A stretch of 64,000 nucleotides of DNA from the NCBI RefSeq assembly GCF_000018325.1, contig NC_009922.1, positions 2,046,001 to 2,110,000 on the forward strand. Reading direction: 5' to 3'. Position 1 is the stretch's first letter. Each line of letters opens with the position of its first letter. The translations under genes and the position numbers were made by a program. This DNA is from Alkaliphilus oremlandii OhILAs (GTDB lineage: Bacteria; Bacillota; Clostridia; Peptostreptococcales; Natronincolaceae). Under the pieces are notes generated by a model. It saw only the letters and a list, made by a program, of their open reading frames with translations, was not told the DNA's origin and searched no databases. Below are positions 1-9,210 of the stretch, one piece after another.

Positions 1-19
1 CTTCAATATAGCATCCCAT
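1..19 (-). CDS. 5' end of an unidentified gene (partial)
   Basis: An ATG at 17-19 on the minus strand follows a GGAGGTG ribosome-binding site with 5-nt spacing, and opens a reading frame (MGCYIE...) that runs off the left edge. It begins about 85 nt downstream of the rtcB stop codon on the same strand, so the two may be co-transcribed. Only six codons are visible, so no product can be named. Confidence 0.45.
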
Positions 20-104
20 CACTACACCTCCAATAATTAAGTAACTCTATTGGCATATTATTCGCTGAATGATTGGTTTATGAATGGGCAAAAGTCCTTT
101 TGAA

Positions 105-1286
105 TTACTCTCCTGCCTTAAAGTTGTAAATCGGTCTGATAATATCAACAATCTCAACAGTATCTTGGATGTTCTCAATAATTTCATCCATAGGTTTATA
201 TGCAAAAGCACATTCATCTAAGGTACTTTTATTTACGCTGGTGGTATAGATTCCCTCCATTGATTTTTTAAACTCTGTCATGGTAATGGATTCCTTTGCT
301 TCTTTTCTGCTCATGAGTCTTCCTGCTCCATGGGGTGCAGAATAATTCCAATCCTTATTTCCTTTACCGATGCAGATTAAACTTCCATCCCTCATATTGA
401 TAGGAATCAGAACCTTTTCTCCCTCTTGTGCAGAGATGGCCCCCTTCCTTAAAATCATCGTATCTAAATCAATATAATTATGTATGGTCGTAAACTGTTC
501 TTTAATCTTCAGTCCCATTCTAGTAACAATTTCATCCACGATGGCCTTCCGATTATATACGGCATATTGCTGCACTATTTTCATATCATTTAGATAGTCT
601 TCATAGTTTTTTCCTTGTAAGTAGGATAAATGCTTACTAATTTTTATAGCGTTCATATTTTGAATCCCACATTCTATTTCATCCTCACGGCCTTCTGCCT
701 TGCATTCTCTTACCAGTGTTTCTCTTTCTTTATTGATAAGCTCTTTATACGCTAAACCTTGATAGTATTCTGCCACCTGCTTTCCTAAATTTCGACTACC
801 AGAATGAACAACCAAATACAGATCTTTATTCTGATCTCTATTAACTTCAATAAAATGATTGCCACCGCCCAGAGTTCCAATGCTTAACTTTGCTCTGTTG
901 ATATTTACTTTTTTCTTACAGACAAGGTCATCATAATCTATATAGTCATTGTATCTATGCTCTTTTTTCCGAATATCAAAGCCCGAAGGAATGTATTCAT
1001 AGATTATTTTATCCAGTTTTTGTAGCTCTATATTCTTTTCCTTTAGCTTTACGGTTTCCATGCCACAGCCAATATCTACACCAACAAGGTTCGGTACAAT
1101 CTTATCACTTATTGTCATGGTAGTTCCTATGGTACATCCCGCACCAGCATGGGTATCCGGCATGATTCGAATCACACTATCTTTCACAAATTCTTGATTG
1201 CACAATTCCTCAATCTGTTCTCTGGCTGTGCTCTCTAAATTCTTTGTATATACCTTTGCAGTATTGTAAGCCCCTATAATCTCCAT
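105..1286 (-). CDS. rtcB: RtcB-family RNA ligase
   Basis: RtcB joins RNA 2',3'-cyclic phosphate or 3'-phosphate ends to 5'-OH ends, using GTP and Mn2+, in RNA repair. The protein shows the family motifs in order: MPDTHAGAGCTIGTT, VGVDIGCGM (metal-binding Asp and Cys), GGGNHFIE, HSGSRNLG, and near the C terminus SAPHGAGRLMSR, whose His is the guanylylated residue in the family. At 393 residues it is the compact form. I start it at the ATG at 1286, 11 codons inside the longest frame, because AAGGAAGG lies just upstream; the upstream ATG has no good site. It may share a transcript with the partial gene at the left edge. No RtcA or RtcR-type regulator is visible. The family call is firm, the physiological substrate unknown. 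Confidence 0.93.
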   Translation of the reverse strand: MEIIGAYNTAKVYTKNLESTAREQIEELCNQEFVKDSVIRIMPDTHAGAGCTIGTTMTISDKIVPNLVGVDIGCGMETVKLKEKNIELQKLDKIIYEYIPSGFDIRKKEHRYNDYIDYDDLVCKKKVNINRAKLSIGTLGGGNHFIEVNRDQNKDLYLVVHSGSRNLGKQVAEYYQGLAYKELINKERETLVRECKAEGREDEIECGIQNMNAIKISKHLSYLQGKNYEDYLNDMKIVQQYAVYNRKAIVDEIVTRMGLKIKEQFTTIHNYIDLDTMILRKGAISAQEGEKVLIPINMRDGSLICIGKGNKDWNYSAPHGAGRLMSRKEAKESITMTEFKKSMEGIYTTSVNKSTLDECAFAYKPMDEIIENIQDTVEIVDIIRPIYNFKAGE

Positions 1287-1319
1287 CAAAATTACACCTT
1301 CCTTAAAATATAGATTCAT

Positions 1320-1629
1320 AGATCTTTCAATTTTATCTGTTTTATTAGCAACACTCTCTAAAAATAGATTATAGTAATGAAGTTTTAAAAGTATACCCTT
1401 TATTGTTTTTATCCAACATCAACACTAGCATTCCTATATCTTTTTAATCTTTCTTCAAGGATTCCTGTATGGAATCTATCTACATATATATTATATACTA
1501 TATCTCTCACTTCTCACTCATTTAATTATCTTTAACTAACAACATAATATATTTTCTAATCAATTTAATTCTATTCTTCGCACGTAGCATAAACCGGAAA
1601 ATAATAGCAATTCCATTTTTAGAGATTTA
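1320..1629. other. AT-rich spacer between rpsD and rtcB
   Basis: About 310 bases with no convincing reading frame on either strand. Apart from the rpsD terminator at its right border, I see only AT-rich sequence that must include the rtcB promoter. A TATACT-like -10 occurs on the minus strand near 1395, but the possible -35 (TTGGAT) sits at only 15 bp, so I do not call a promoter. Confidence 0.4.
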
Positions 1630-1657
1630 CGAAGAAAAGAACCCTATGAAAGGGTTC
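1630..1657 (-). terminator. rho-independent terminator of rpsD
   Basis: On the minus strand, GAACCCT and AGGGTTC (1639-1657) form a 7-bp stem with a 5-nt loop, followed by TTTTCTT. It lies about 15 nt past the rpsD stop codon. Confidence 0.75.
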
Positions 1658-1670
1658 CTATCAGCATCTA

Positions 1671-2264
1671 TTATTTTTTAGAATAGAATTCAATTACCAA
1701 CTGCTCATTCACCTCTACAGGAATCTCTTCTCTGTTGGGTATCCTCAATAGTCTTCCCGTAAAGCTGCTCACATCTGTTTCTATATAATCAAAATTGATC
1801 GTTGTATTTTTAAGGTTGGACAAATACTTTTCTATTTTCTGTGATCTTTCACGTAAAGCGACTGCATCGTCTACTTGAATTGGGTAAGATGGTCGATCTA
1901 CCTTTTTGCCATTTACTAAAATATGACCATGATTTACCATCTGTCTTGCTTCTCTAATAGAGCTCGCAAATCCCATTCGATATACCATATTATCTAGTCT
2001 ACATTCTAAACTTTGGATCAGAGCCTCGCCGGATAAACCCGATGCTTTCATGGCTTTCTCTACATAGATAACAAACTGCTTTTCTAATACGCCATAATAT
2101 GCTCTTAGTTTTTGTTTTTCTAATAGCTGTAGCCCATAGCTGGATAATTTTTTCGATGCTCTACCTGCTGTTTTTCCAGCTCTTTGCATGGCCTTTGGAT
2201 GTCCATAAATATTTACCCCTAGACTTCTACTTAATTTAAATCTAGGTTCCATCATTTTTGCCAA
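1671..2264 (-). CDS. rpsD: 30S ribosomal protein S4, Cys-free stand-alone copy
   Basis: S4 is a primary 16S rRNA-binding protein that nucleates assembly of the small subunit body. The 197-residue product has the usual length, an N-terminal S4 domain and a C-terminal S4 RNA-binding fold around SLECRLDNMVYRMGFASS and VNHGHILVNGKKVDRPSY. The N-terminal region lacks the CxxC zinc motif found in many S4 proteins, so this is the zinc-independent type. It uses a TTG start at 2264, 8 nt after AAGGAGG. The gene is not in the usual alpha operon with rpsK, rpsM and rpoA; it has its own promoter and terminator. A second rpsD elsewhere in the genome is likely but cannot be seen here. Confidence 0.95.
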   Translation of the reverse strand: MAKMMEPRFKLSRSLGVNIYGHPKAMQRAGKTAGRASKKLSSYGLQLLEKQKLRAYYGVLEKQFVIYVEKAMKASGLSGEALIQSLECRLDNMVYRMGFASSIREARQMVNHGHILVNGKKVDRPSYPIQVDDAVALRERSQKIEKYLSNLKNTTINFDYIETDVSSFTGRLLRIPNREEIPVEVNEQLVIEFYSKK

Positions 2265-2329
2265 ATTAATTTCCTCCTTGGATATATACCTAAAATTTGC
2301 CGCGGTAAATACACAATTCGTATGAATAG

Positions 2330-2358
2330 ATTATATCATAAAAATTTTCATTTGTAAA
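2330..2358 (-). promoter_or_regulatory. sigma-A promoter of rpsD
   Basis: On the minus strand, TTTACA (2353-2358) and TATAAT (2330-2335) are separated by exactly 17 bp. The start point should lie about 60 nt before the rpsD TTG codon. An autoregulatory S4 leader is possible in this 5' UTR, but I could not fold a convincing one. Confidence 0.75.
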
Positions 2359-2462
2359 TGACAATCAATTTCACTGATGTTTTCATTCCATCTTTCTAAG
2401 AGAAATTTTTATTTACCAGAAGCCTCATAATTATGAAATGTTAAATCTGCAAATTAAATAGA

Positions 2463-2518
2463 TAAAAAAAGCTCTAGGTCTAAGTGAAATGCTACTGAAC
2501 GTTCACCTAAACCTAGAG
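2463..2518 (-). terminator. terminator of the threonine dehydrogenase-like gene
   Basis: A 17-bp stem with two mismatches pairs 2472-2488 with 2502-2518. On the minus strand it is followed by a run of seven T (2464-2470). It begins about 48 nt past the stop codon of the gene to its right. Confidence 0.85.
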
Positions 2519-2565
2519 ATATATTTCTTCTATTAATTCTTCATTAAAAACGAAAAATGAATCTA

Positions 2566-3519
2566 TTAAGCATTTAGCTTAATTGCAAGCTGCTCTAACA
2601 TATCCTTTACCATAGCAGATAAATCGTATTGAGGATTCCAGCCCCACTCTGCACGTGCATCACTGTCATCTAATGAATTTGGCCATGAATCTGCTATTTT
2701 TTGTATATCAGGATTCACATCATATTCTAATTCAAACTCTGGAATATGTTTTTTGATTTCAGCTGCAAGCATTTCTGGATCAAAGCTCATTGCAGTGATA
2801 TTAAATGCGTTTCTATGAACTAATGTAGCAGGATCTGCTTCCATTAATTGAATTAAAGCAGTGATTGCATCTGGCATATACATCATGTCCATGAATGTAC
2901 CTTTGTCAATAAAAGAAGAATACTTCTTATTTTTAATCGCTTCGTAGAAAATATGTACTGCATAGTCCGTGGTACCGCCACCTGGCAGGGACTTATATGA
3001 AATTAAACCTGGGAATCGAACGCCTCTCGTATCAATGCCATATTTTTCATAATAGTAGTCACATAGCAATTCTCCTGCAACCTTGGTAACACCATACATC
3101 GTTGTAGGTCTCATCAAGGTGTCCTGCGGTGTATTGTCCTTCGGTGTAGACGGTCCAAAAGCTGCGATGGAGCTTGGCGTACATACTGCACAGTTGTTTT
3201 CCCTTGCAACTTCTAGTACATTGAATAAACCACCCATATTAATGTGCCATGCTAAGGAAGGGTTTTTTTCTCCAGTTGCAGATAAAAGTGCAGCCAAATG
3301 GTAAATTGTATCTATATTATATTTTTTAACGATTTCATTGATTTTATCTCTATCCACTACATCTAATATTTCAAAAGGTCCAGAGCCTATAACTTCTTCA
3401 GAGCCTTTAGAACTAATGTCGCTTGCTACAACATTATCATGTCCATACTTCTTTCTTAACTCCATAACTAATTCAGAACCAATTTGCCCCAATGCTCCAG
3501 TTACCAAGATTCTTTTCAT
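2566..3519 (-). CDS. SDR-type L-threonine 3-dehydrogenase / NAD-dependent epimerase family
   Basis: This is an extended short-chain dehydrogenase with an N-terminal Rossmann motif TGALGQIGSEL, a catalytic YGVTK motif (Tyr about 143, Lys about 147) and a Ser two strands earlier (TPSSIAAFG). The segments FPGLISYKSLPGGGTTDYA and SWPNSLDDSDARAEWGW match the NAD-dependent threonine dehydrogenases of the short-chain type, which oxidise L-threonine to 2-amino-3-ketobutyrate, later cleaved to glycine and acetyl-CoA. At 317 residues the length fits. AGGAGG precedes the ATG. No 2-amino-3-ketobutyrate CoA ligase gene is next to it, so the pathway link is inference; a nucleotide-sugar epimerase is the less likely alternative. 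Confidence 0.85.
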   Translation of the reverse strand: MKRILVTGALGQIGSELVMELRKKYGHDNVVASDISSKGSEEVIGSGPFEILDVVDRDKINEIVKKYNIDTIYHLAALLSATGEKNPSLAWHINMGGLFNVLEVARENNCAVCTPSSIAAFGPSTPKDNTPQDTLMRPTTMYGVTKVAGELLCDYYYEKYGIDTRGVRFPGLISYKSLPGGGTTDYAVHIFYEAIKNKKYSSFIDKGTFMDMMYMPDAITALIQLMEADPATLVHRNAFNITAMSFDPEMLAAEIKKHIPEFELEYDVNPDIQKIADSWPNSLDDSDARAEWGWNPQYDLSAMVKDMLEQLAIKLNA

Positions 3520-3700
3520 ACTAATTAATACCTCCTATTAATTATTTAATAGATTGTTGATTGTAAATATATAGCCCCAACAATGGAACCCATTATTAGT
3601 CCCTATATACGAACCTACTCCCCATATTAAAAGTAACCTAAAATAGTATGTTTTACAAGTATTATAGTTTACTTATTAACAATATTTAATTTTTTAATCC

Positions 3701-6631
3701 CTATTTAAAAACTTTAATCAAGCGACTGAATTGATCTTTATTTTCCTTTATTTTATCCTCATTTCCAAGTATACATACATATTCCATTTTCATTCCTTCA
3801 TCAATTAAATGGCTATATCTTCTGATATCCTCTACGGTTGTGCCTAATATTTCATTTCTTTCCTTTTGAAGATCCTGTTGTGTTATTTGACATATGTAAT
3901 TTGCTGTTGCTCTATCGCCTTTCATAAATGCGCTGAGTGGAGCATCCATGTTGCTGATGGTTCCGATGATATACTTTCGCATTTCTCTTTCGTCCACATT
4001 AAAGTCCTTAATATATTCAGGCATAGCATCGTATACCTTCAACGTCTCCTTTAGATTTGGATCTCGGTAGGAGCTAAATACAAAGTTTCCATTTTTAGAG
4101 AAATTCGCTAGGCATCCATAGGCTCCACCCGCAACTCTCACCTTATTCCAAAGATAGTCCAGGCTTATTATAGTTTTTAAAACTTGCATACTCCCAGAAT
4201 AATCATATCCCAAGTCTTTAAAATTACTTCCTTTAGCAACGTATTGAACCTTGCCAGGTGTTAAAAGGCCCTCACTTTTCTCCGTTCTTTCAAAGAAATA
4301 TTGGAACTTTTCTAATGTACGATCGGATAAACCTTCAACAATCGACACCATTTCTCTTTGGATTGTTTCAAAATCAGATTTCTCCGATGTAATGCTAATG
4401 AGCAGATTATTTTTATTAAAGATCATTGAAAATACTTGCTGTAGGTTTTCTACAATATTTTCCTTTTCTTTCTCAAACCGAGCATCCAAATCCGAAATAA
4501 AATCGTAATATGAAATCCCTGATGTTATTTCTATAAATTTAGAAATCGGTGAAAAATAGGAGTTTACTCTTCGTGCAGCCATCACGTGACCCTGATCAAA
4601 AATATTCATTTCCAAACGGGACTTGGATTCAGCAATTAATTCCTTCACTCGATTAACTTCATCAAATTTTGTTTTATTGATAAGCTCATCCATCAGATTG
4701 AATAAGGTTTTAATATTTCCAATCAAAGCAGAACCCCTCACAACAAGCTTTGAAGAAAAATTCTTGTGGCTTTGCTGAGTAGCATAAGTTTCTAATTTAG
4801 AGTAAATGCCACCCGTATGAATGTTGATTAAATTCGATAGTTCTTCATAATCATAGGACTCTGTTCGAATCTTCCCTAACAAGCTGGTCAATAGAACTGT
4901 ATATGGAATCAGCTCCTGAGGTACGGACTTCGTATCGAATAAAAGGCTGATATAGGAAATACCATTGGTGGTATCTGGATGATGTAGAATATCGACATCA
5001 TCTTGGGTTAATTTGATTAATTCAATATTTTCAACATCTTTATCGATATCCTCTCTATCTAACAAAGGTATGGATAACAGCGCTTCCTCGGCCTCTATCT
5101 TATTTTGATATGCCTCTAGTCTTGCCTTGTCCTCCATAATTTTCTCAAGATCCTTTTTTGATAGTCGATTCTTATATTCTGCTAATCTTGCTTTCTCTTT
5201 CAGCTCTTTTTCATTTTCCAATCCCGGTTGTGGTTTTAATATAACTAGGCTGCTATGATTATTGTTTAGAATTTCATCCTGTATCAATCTTTCGAAATAA
5301 TCGCTTTCTAAAGCCCTTTTGATATTTTTAAGACCTTCTTCATAAGCTAACTGCAACCAAGGTTTTTCACCGTATAACCAAGTATTCATCGCCTTTATAT
5401 TATAAACCAGCCCTTTTGGTCGATGTCCATAATCTGCTTCCTTTAGCTTAAATTCATGAATATTGATTGCAGCTTCAATTAGTTTTTTATCAATACCATT
5501 CTTTACTAGACCTTCCAATGTTTCTTTCACTGTATTTAAAAAGACTTCCTTACTTTCTACATTAGTATTCTTAACAACAATGCTAAAGGTCGGTTGCATG
5601 ATGCTATTATCAAAGGAGCCGAAGACATCTTTTCCTATATTGGCATCAATTAAAGCCTTCTTTAATGGCGCTGCTGGTGATCCTAAAAGTAGATAATTCA
5701 AGATTGTAAATGCCAATACCTTCTCCGCATCATTGGAGTTTCCAACAACATAGTTCTTACTGATCAATGTTTTGTCCTTTGGATTTTCATCCGCAGAAAT
5801 TGAATAGAATTCCTCCACCACGTTCATTGCACCCAACGGTTTTTGAGTGTGAATTTCTGAATCCACTTCAATTTCATCAAATTCCTTTAAATACCCTTCA
5901 TCAATGAACTTTAAATACGCCATTAAATCACCATTGCCATATAGGTATATATAGCTATTGGATGGATGATAATATTTTTTATGAAAATCTATAAATTGCT
6001 CGTAGGTAAGCTCTGGTATTGCATCCGGCTCTCCTCCAGATTCGAATCGATATACAGTATCTGGAAATAAAGATTCTTCTATCTTGCTGAATATAATTTG
6101 CTCAGGGGATGAAAAAGCACCCTTCATTTCATTATAAACGACACCCTTAATAGAAAGAGAATCCTCTAAGTTATTAAGTTCGTAATGCCACCCTTCCTGC
6201 ATGAAGCTTTCCGGTCCATTATAGATATTTGGATTGAATACCGCATCTAAGTATACATCCATTAAATTCATAAAATCCTTATGGTTCTGACTGGCAATAG
6301 GATACATTGTTTTATCAGAAAAAGTCATGGCATTTAAATAGGTATTCAGAGAACCTTTTGCAAGTTCAATGAAAGGGTCTTTTAGAGGGAATTTTTTAGA
6401 ACCGCAAAGCACAGCATGCTCCAATATATGGGGAAGTCCTGTATTATCCATTGGTGGCGTTCTAAAGCTAATGGAAAATACCTTGTTATTGTCATCGTTC
6501 TCTAAATGTAGCAGCCTTGCACCACTTTTCACATGGGAAAATAATCGTACCATGGAGTTTACTTCTTTTATATTTCTTTCTTCTAACAATTCAAAGCCAT
6601 TGTATATCTGTCCTTTATTTAAAGTTTCCAT
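3701..6631 (-). CDS. M16C family zinc metalloprotease (insulinase/PreP-like)
   Basis: Predicted cytosolic peptidase that degrades unstructured peptides, as in the PreP/Cym1 branch of family M16. The inverted zinc motif HxxEH is at residues 68-72 (HILEH), and the distal zinc ligand is Glu168 in VVYNEMKGAF. The conserved run PFIELAKGSLNTYLNAMTF follows the zinc motif. Four M16-type half domains fit in the 976 residues, with a coiled linker around residues 460-540 rich in Lys and Glu, as in the M16C-associated region. No signal peptide is present. GAGGAGG lies upstream of the ATG. Single-gene unit, divergent from the gene at 6787. Confidence 0.93.
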   Translation of the reverse strand: METLNKGQIYNGFELLEERNIKEVNSMVRLFSHVKSGARLLHLENDDNNKVFSISFRTPPMDNTGLPHILEHAVLCGSKKFPLKDPFIELAKGSLNTYLNAMTFSDKTMYPIASQNHKDFMNLMDVYLDAVFNPNIYNGPESFMQEGWHYELNNLEDSLSIKGVVYNEMKGAFSSPEQIIFSKIEESLFPDTVYRFESGGEPDAIPELTYEQFIDFHKKYYHPSNSYIYLYGNGDLMAYLKFIDEGYLKEFDEIEVDSEIHTQKPLGAMNVVEEFYSISADENPKDKTLISKNYVVGNSNDAEKVLAFTILNYLLLGSPAAPLKKALIDANIGKDVFGSFDNSIMQPTFSIVVKNTNVESKEVFLNTVKETLEGLVKNGIDKKLIEAAINIHEFKLKEADYGHRPKGLVYNIKAMNTWLYGEKPWLQLAYEEGLKNIKRALESDYFERLIQDEILNNNHSSLVILKPQPGLENEKELKEKARLAEYKNRLSKKDLEKIMEDKARLEAYQNKIEAEEALLSIPLLDREDIDKDVENIELIKLTQDDVDILHHPDTTNGISYISLLFDTKSVPQELIPYTVLLTSLLGKIRTESYDYEELSNLINIHTGGIYSKLETYATQQSHKNFSSKLVVRGSALIGNIKTLFNLMDELINKTKFDEVNRVKELIAESKSRLEMNIFDQGHVMAARRVNSYFSPISKFIEITSGISYYDFISDLDARFEKEKENIVENLQQVFSMIFNKNNLLISITSEKSDFETIQREMVSIVEGLSDRTLEKFQYFFERTEKSEGLLTPGKVQYVAKGSNFKDLGYDYSGSMQVLKTIISLDYLWNKVRVAGGAYGCLANFSKNGNFVFSSYRDPNLKETLKVYDAMPEYIKDFNVDEREMRKYIIGTISNMDAPLSAFMKGDRATANYICQITQQDLQKERNEILGTTVEDIRRYSHLIDEGMKMEYVCILGNEDKIKENKDQFSRLIKVFK

Positions 6632-6786
6632 ACTTACCTCCTCATTTTTGCTTTTCTATTATTTTCTATATAAATCCATTATTTCCTTTTAAATTATAGA
6701 TATAGATTTAATAATCAAGTATAATATCATTATACCAATCGTTTCCAATAGGGATGAACTACAATATATTAGGATGTGATGATACC

Positions 6787-7827
6787 ATGAGAGATTTTAT
6801 ACAGGAACTCAAATCTATTAAAATTCTATCTTATAACGATATTCATAGATTGCGCACCTATATACAAAGTAAATATCCCCATTCCAATACAAAGCAGCAT
6901 GCCGATATATTGATAGATTCTATTCGAAAAATAATTGACGGCTATCTAAAGGCGATCCCCCGAGATGAACAATTGGAAATTAGAGAGCTTCTCCTGAAGG
7001 ACACCTTAGTTTTAAAAAATGAAAATATCTTATTGTACGATATATTCCATGTAATGACCACGCAATATCAAGAAAAAGAAAATTATTTATCCGTCCTATT
7101 GGAATGGATGAATCAATACTTAGATAACCCGATGCATCCGGATGACTTAAGAATGCATTTACATTCTCCTATGAATAATTTCATCCCTATATTGGATACC
7201 CCCAGGGAAATTCAATTACCCTCCAAACAAAATTCATTAAAAGTCATTCTTAGTGGTATGACAGTGCTATTGGTATTGTTATTTTCAATCAATCATCTAC
7301 ATGGAAAACATACCTCTGCACCAATGGAAAGTGAGATTCCTATGGAGACAAGCATGGTTGAAAATTCTCCTCCTCATTTGCCAGAATACTTCCTCTATAA
7401 GGAGATTGATACCCATAGGCTCAGAGGCTATTTAAAGAGCAGAAACTCTCTCTTAGAAGAAGAACCCTATTTCTCATCGATTATCAATGTAGCAAGAGAA
7501 TTCGATTTGAATCCCTTAATCCTGTTTGCTGTGGCAGGGCAGGAGCAAGGCTTTGTTTCAAAATCAAATGCCTTAGCTCATGAAATAGTCAATAATCCTT
7601 TTAACGTTTTCGTAAGCTGGAAGGATTACAATACGGATATTATGGATTCATCTAGGATTGCAGCTCGAACCATCCTTAATCTCAGTAAAGATCGGCCCCA
7701 GGATATAGATCCTTTCCAATGGATCAACCGAAAATATGCTGAGGATGAGCATTGGTGGAAAGGTGTGAAATCCATATTTCATCGCTTAGAGAGAGCGGTT
7801 CAGGACTTCTCTTCTGAGGAGATCTAG
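6787..7827 (+). CDS. Membrane-anchored protein with lysozyme-like C-terminal domain
   Basis: The first ~160 residues are hydrophilic and helical, followed by one membrane segment (ILSGMTVLLVLLFSINHL) and an outer C-terminal part. That part contains EFDLNPLILFAVAGQEQGFV, then FNVFVSW and RTILNLSKDRP, a pattern like glucosaminidase or transglycosylase folds where the Glu after AVAGQ would be catalytic. I infer a cell-wall hydrolase, possibly a sporulation or division factor, but do not recognise the family. The start at 6787 follows AGGATGTGAT with 8-10 nt spacing; an in-frame ATG at 6754 lacks a site. Its last 42 bases overlap the 3' end of convergent cinA. Confidence 0.6.
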   Translation: MRDFIQELKSIKILSYNDIHRLRTYIQSKYPHSNTKQHADILIDSIRKIIDGYLKAIPRDEQLEIRELLLKDTLVLKNENILLYDIFHVMTTQYQEKENYLSVLLEWMNQYLDNPMHPDDLRMHLHSPMNNFIPILDTPREIQLPSKQNSLKVILSGMTVLLVLLFSINHLHGKHTSAPMESEIPMETSMVENSPPHLPEYFLYKEIDTHRLRGYLKSRNSLLEEEPYFSSIINVAREFDLNPLILFAVAGQEQGFVSKSNALAHEIVNNPFNVFVSWKDYNTDIMDSSRIAARTILNLSKDRPQDIDPFQWINRKYAEDEHWWKGVKSIFHRLERAVQDFSSEEI

Positions 7828-9027
7828 TGTATACGTTGTTGCTAAACTGCGTATCCGATTTCTGCTTCCACCGAGATTCAGCTCTTTGACTGTTGTAACA
7901 CCATTGATACAAATGCCAACGTATACAAGTCCAATTGGCTTATCTTCTCTACCACCGCTAGGCCCTGCTAATCCTGTGACAGATAAGCCAATATTTGTGT
8001 GGGCAGATTTACAAATACCCTCTGCCATTTCTCTCGCTACCTCTTCACTGACAGCGCCATATTTTTCTATGGTTTGTGGATTTACACCTAAATATTTGAC
8101 CTTGGATTCATTACTATAGGTAACGATGCCCTCCATAAAAACAGAAGAGATTCCAGGGTAGTTTACAAGCCTACCAGATAAAAATCCACCTGTACAAGAT
8201 TCTGCAATAGATATTGTAAGCTTCTTTTCTATTAAAATCTTAGCGACGATTTCTTCTAAACTGATATCATCTTCCCCGTATATATTCAGCCCCAATCGCT
8301 CCCTAATTTGTTCTTCCATTGGATGTATCAGTTCATCTGCTTCTTTCTGAGTATGTCCACTTGCAGCGATTCTAAGGGTCAATCCGTTGGGTTTAGCATA
8401 GGGTGCTACTGTTGGATTGGTTTGATGGTCTACAATATCCATAATTGCTTCTTCCATTTCTCCCTCACCGATACCGCATACATTGAGGACTTTAAAGGAG
8501 AAAAATTTATCTTGGAATTTCTTTAAGTAAGGGAGAACCTGCGTTTCAAATAGAGGAATCATTTCCCTAGGTGGCCCTGGGAGTAAAATCAGCTTCTTAT
8601 TGTTCTCCTCTATAATGCAGGCAGGGGCTGTACCATTTGGATTTGGTAAAACAATAGAACCCTCTGGGAAATATCCTTGTTTTCGATTTCCTTCGTTTAC
8701 ATTTAACCCTCTCCCCTTAAAATACGCCTCTATTTTCTTTAGAGACTCTTCGTGAGGAATAAGTTTTTTGCCAAAAAAGCTGGCTGCTGTCTCTTTCGTC
8801 ATATCATCCTTTGTGGGGCCCAAGCCACCAGTGGTAATGACCACATCGGACCTTTTAAAAGCGGTTTCAAAGGCTTCACTTAATCTTGTTTCATTGTCAC
8901 CGATAACGGATTGATGGTATACATCAATCCCTAAACTAGCTAACTCTCTCGCAATATATTGTGCATTTGTATTAATTATTTCGCCTAATAAAAGTTCTGT
9001 TCCTATGGAAATAATCTCTGCTCTCAA
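7786..9027 (-). CDS. cinA: CinA-family protein (MoCF-like domain plus nicotinamide-nucleotide amidase domain)
   Basis: The N-terminal half is a molybdopterin-binding-like domain (IISIGTELLLGEIINTNAQ, TTGGLGPTKDD). The C-terminal half is a PncC-type domain (SIAESCTGGFLSGRLVNYPG, VTGLAGPSGG) that in characterised members deamidates nicotinamide mononucleotide and so recycles NAD by-products. Length (413 residues) is typical. I choose the TTG at 9027, because AGAGGTGG precedes it at 5 nt and homologues begin just before AEIISIGTELLLG; a GTG three codons upstream falls inside the Shine-Dalgarno. The name comes from competence-induced CinA in streptococci, but no recA follows here. It overlaps the convergent gene by 42 bp. 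Confidence 0.95.
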   Translation of the reverse strand: MRAEIISIGTELLLGEIINTNAQYIARELASLGIDVYHQSVIGDNETRLSEAFETAFKRSDVVITTGGLGPTKDDMTKETAASFFGKKLIPHEESLKKIEAYFKGRGLNVNEGNRKQGYFPEGSIVLPNPNGTAPACIIEENNKKLILLPGPPREMIPLFETQVLPYLKKFQDKFFSFKVLNVCGIGEGEMEEAIMDIVDHQTNPTVAPYAKPNGLTLRIAASGHTQKEADELIHPMEEQIRERLGLNIYGEDDISLEEIVAKILIEKKLTISIAESCTGGFLSGRLVNYPGISSVFMEGIVTYSNESKVKYLGVNPQTIEKYGAVSEEVAREMAEGICKSAHTNIGLSVTGLAGPSGGREDKPIGLVYVGICINGVTTVKELNLGGSRNRIRSLATTYTLDLLRREVLNRSL

Positions 9028-9160
9028 ATTGACCACCTCTTAGATTATATATTTGTTTCAATATTTCATATTATTAACAATATCTTCTATTTTACTACAA
9101 ATTAACGTGATTTACATGAGAGAATTTCATAATTATTGTAAAGTTTGTAGGCACATAATA

Positions 9161-9196
9161 AAGGAGATTCCTCCTACATCGAAGAAGAATCTCCTT
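9161..9196 (-). terminator. terminator of the LysM gene
   Basis: AAGGAGATTC (9161-9170) pairs with GAATCTCCTT (9187-9196). The hairpin lies about 15 nt past the LysM stop codon. The T-rich flank is stronger on the plus strand, so it may also stop transcripts coming from the left. Confidence 0.6.
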
Positions 9197-9210
9197 TTAT
9201 TATTATTTGA

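Noticed and set aside
1366..1410. Promoter of rtcB near TATACT on the minus strand
   Set aside because: The only -35 candidate is at 15 bp spacing and a second -10-like hexamer competes; too weak to call.
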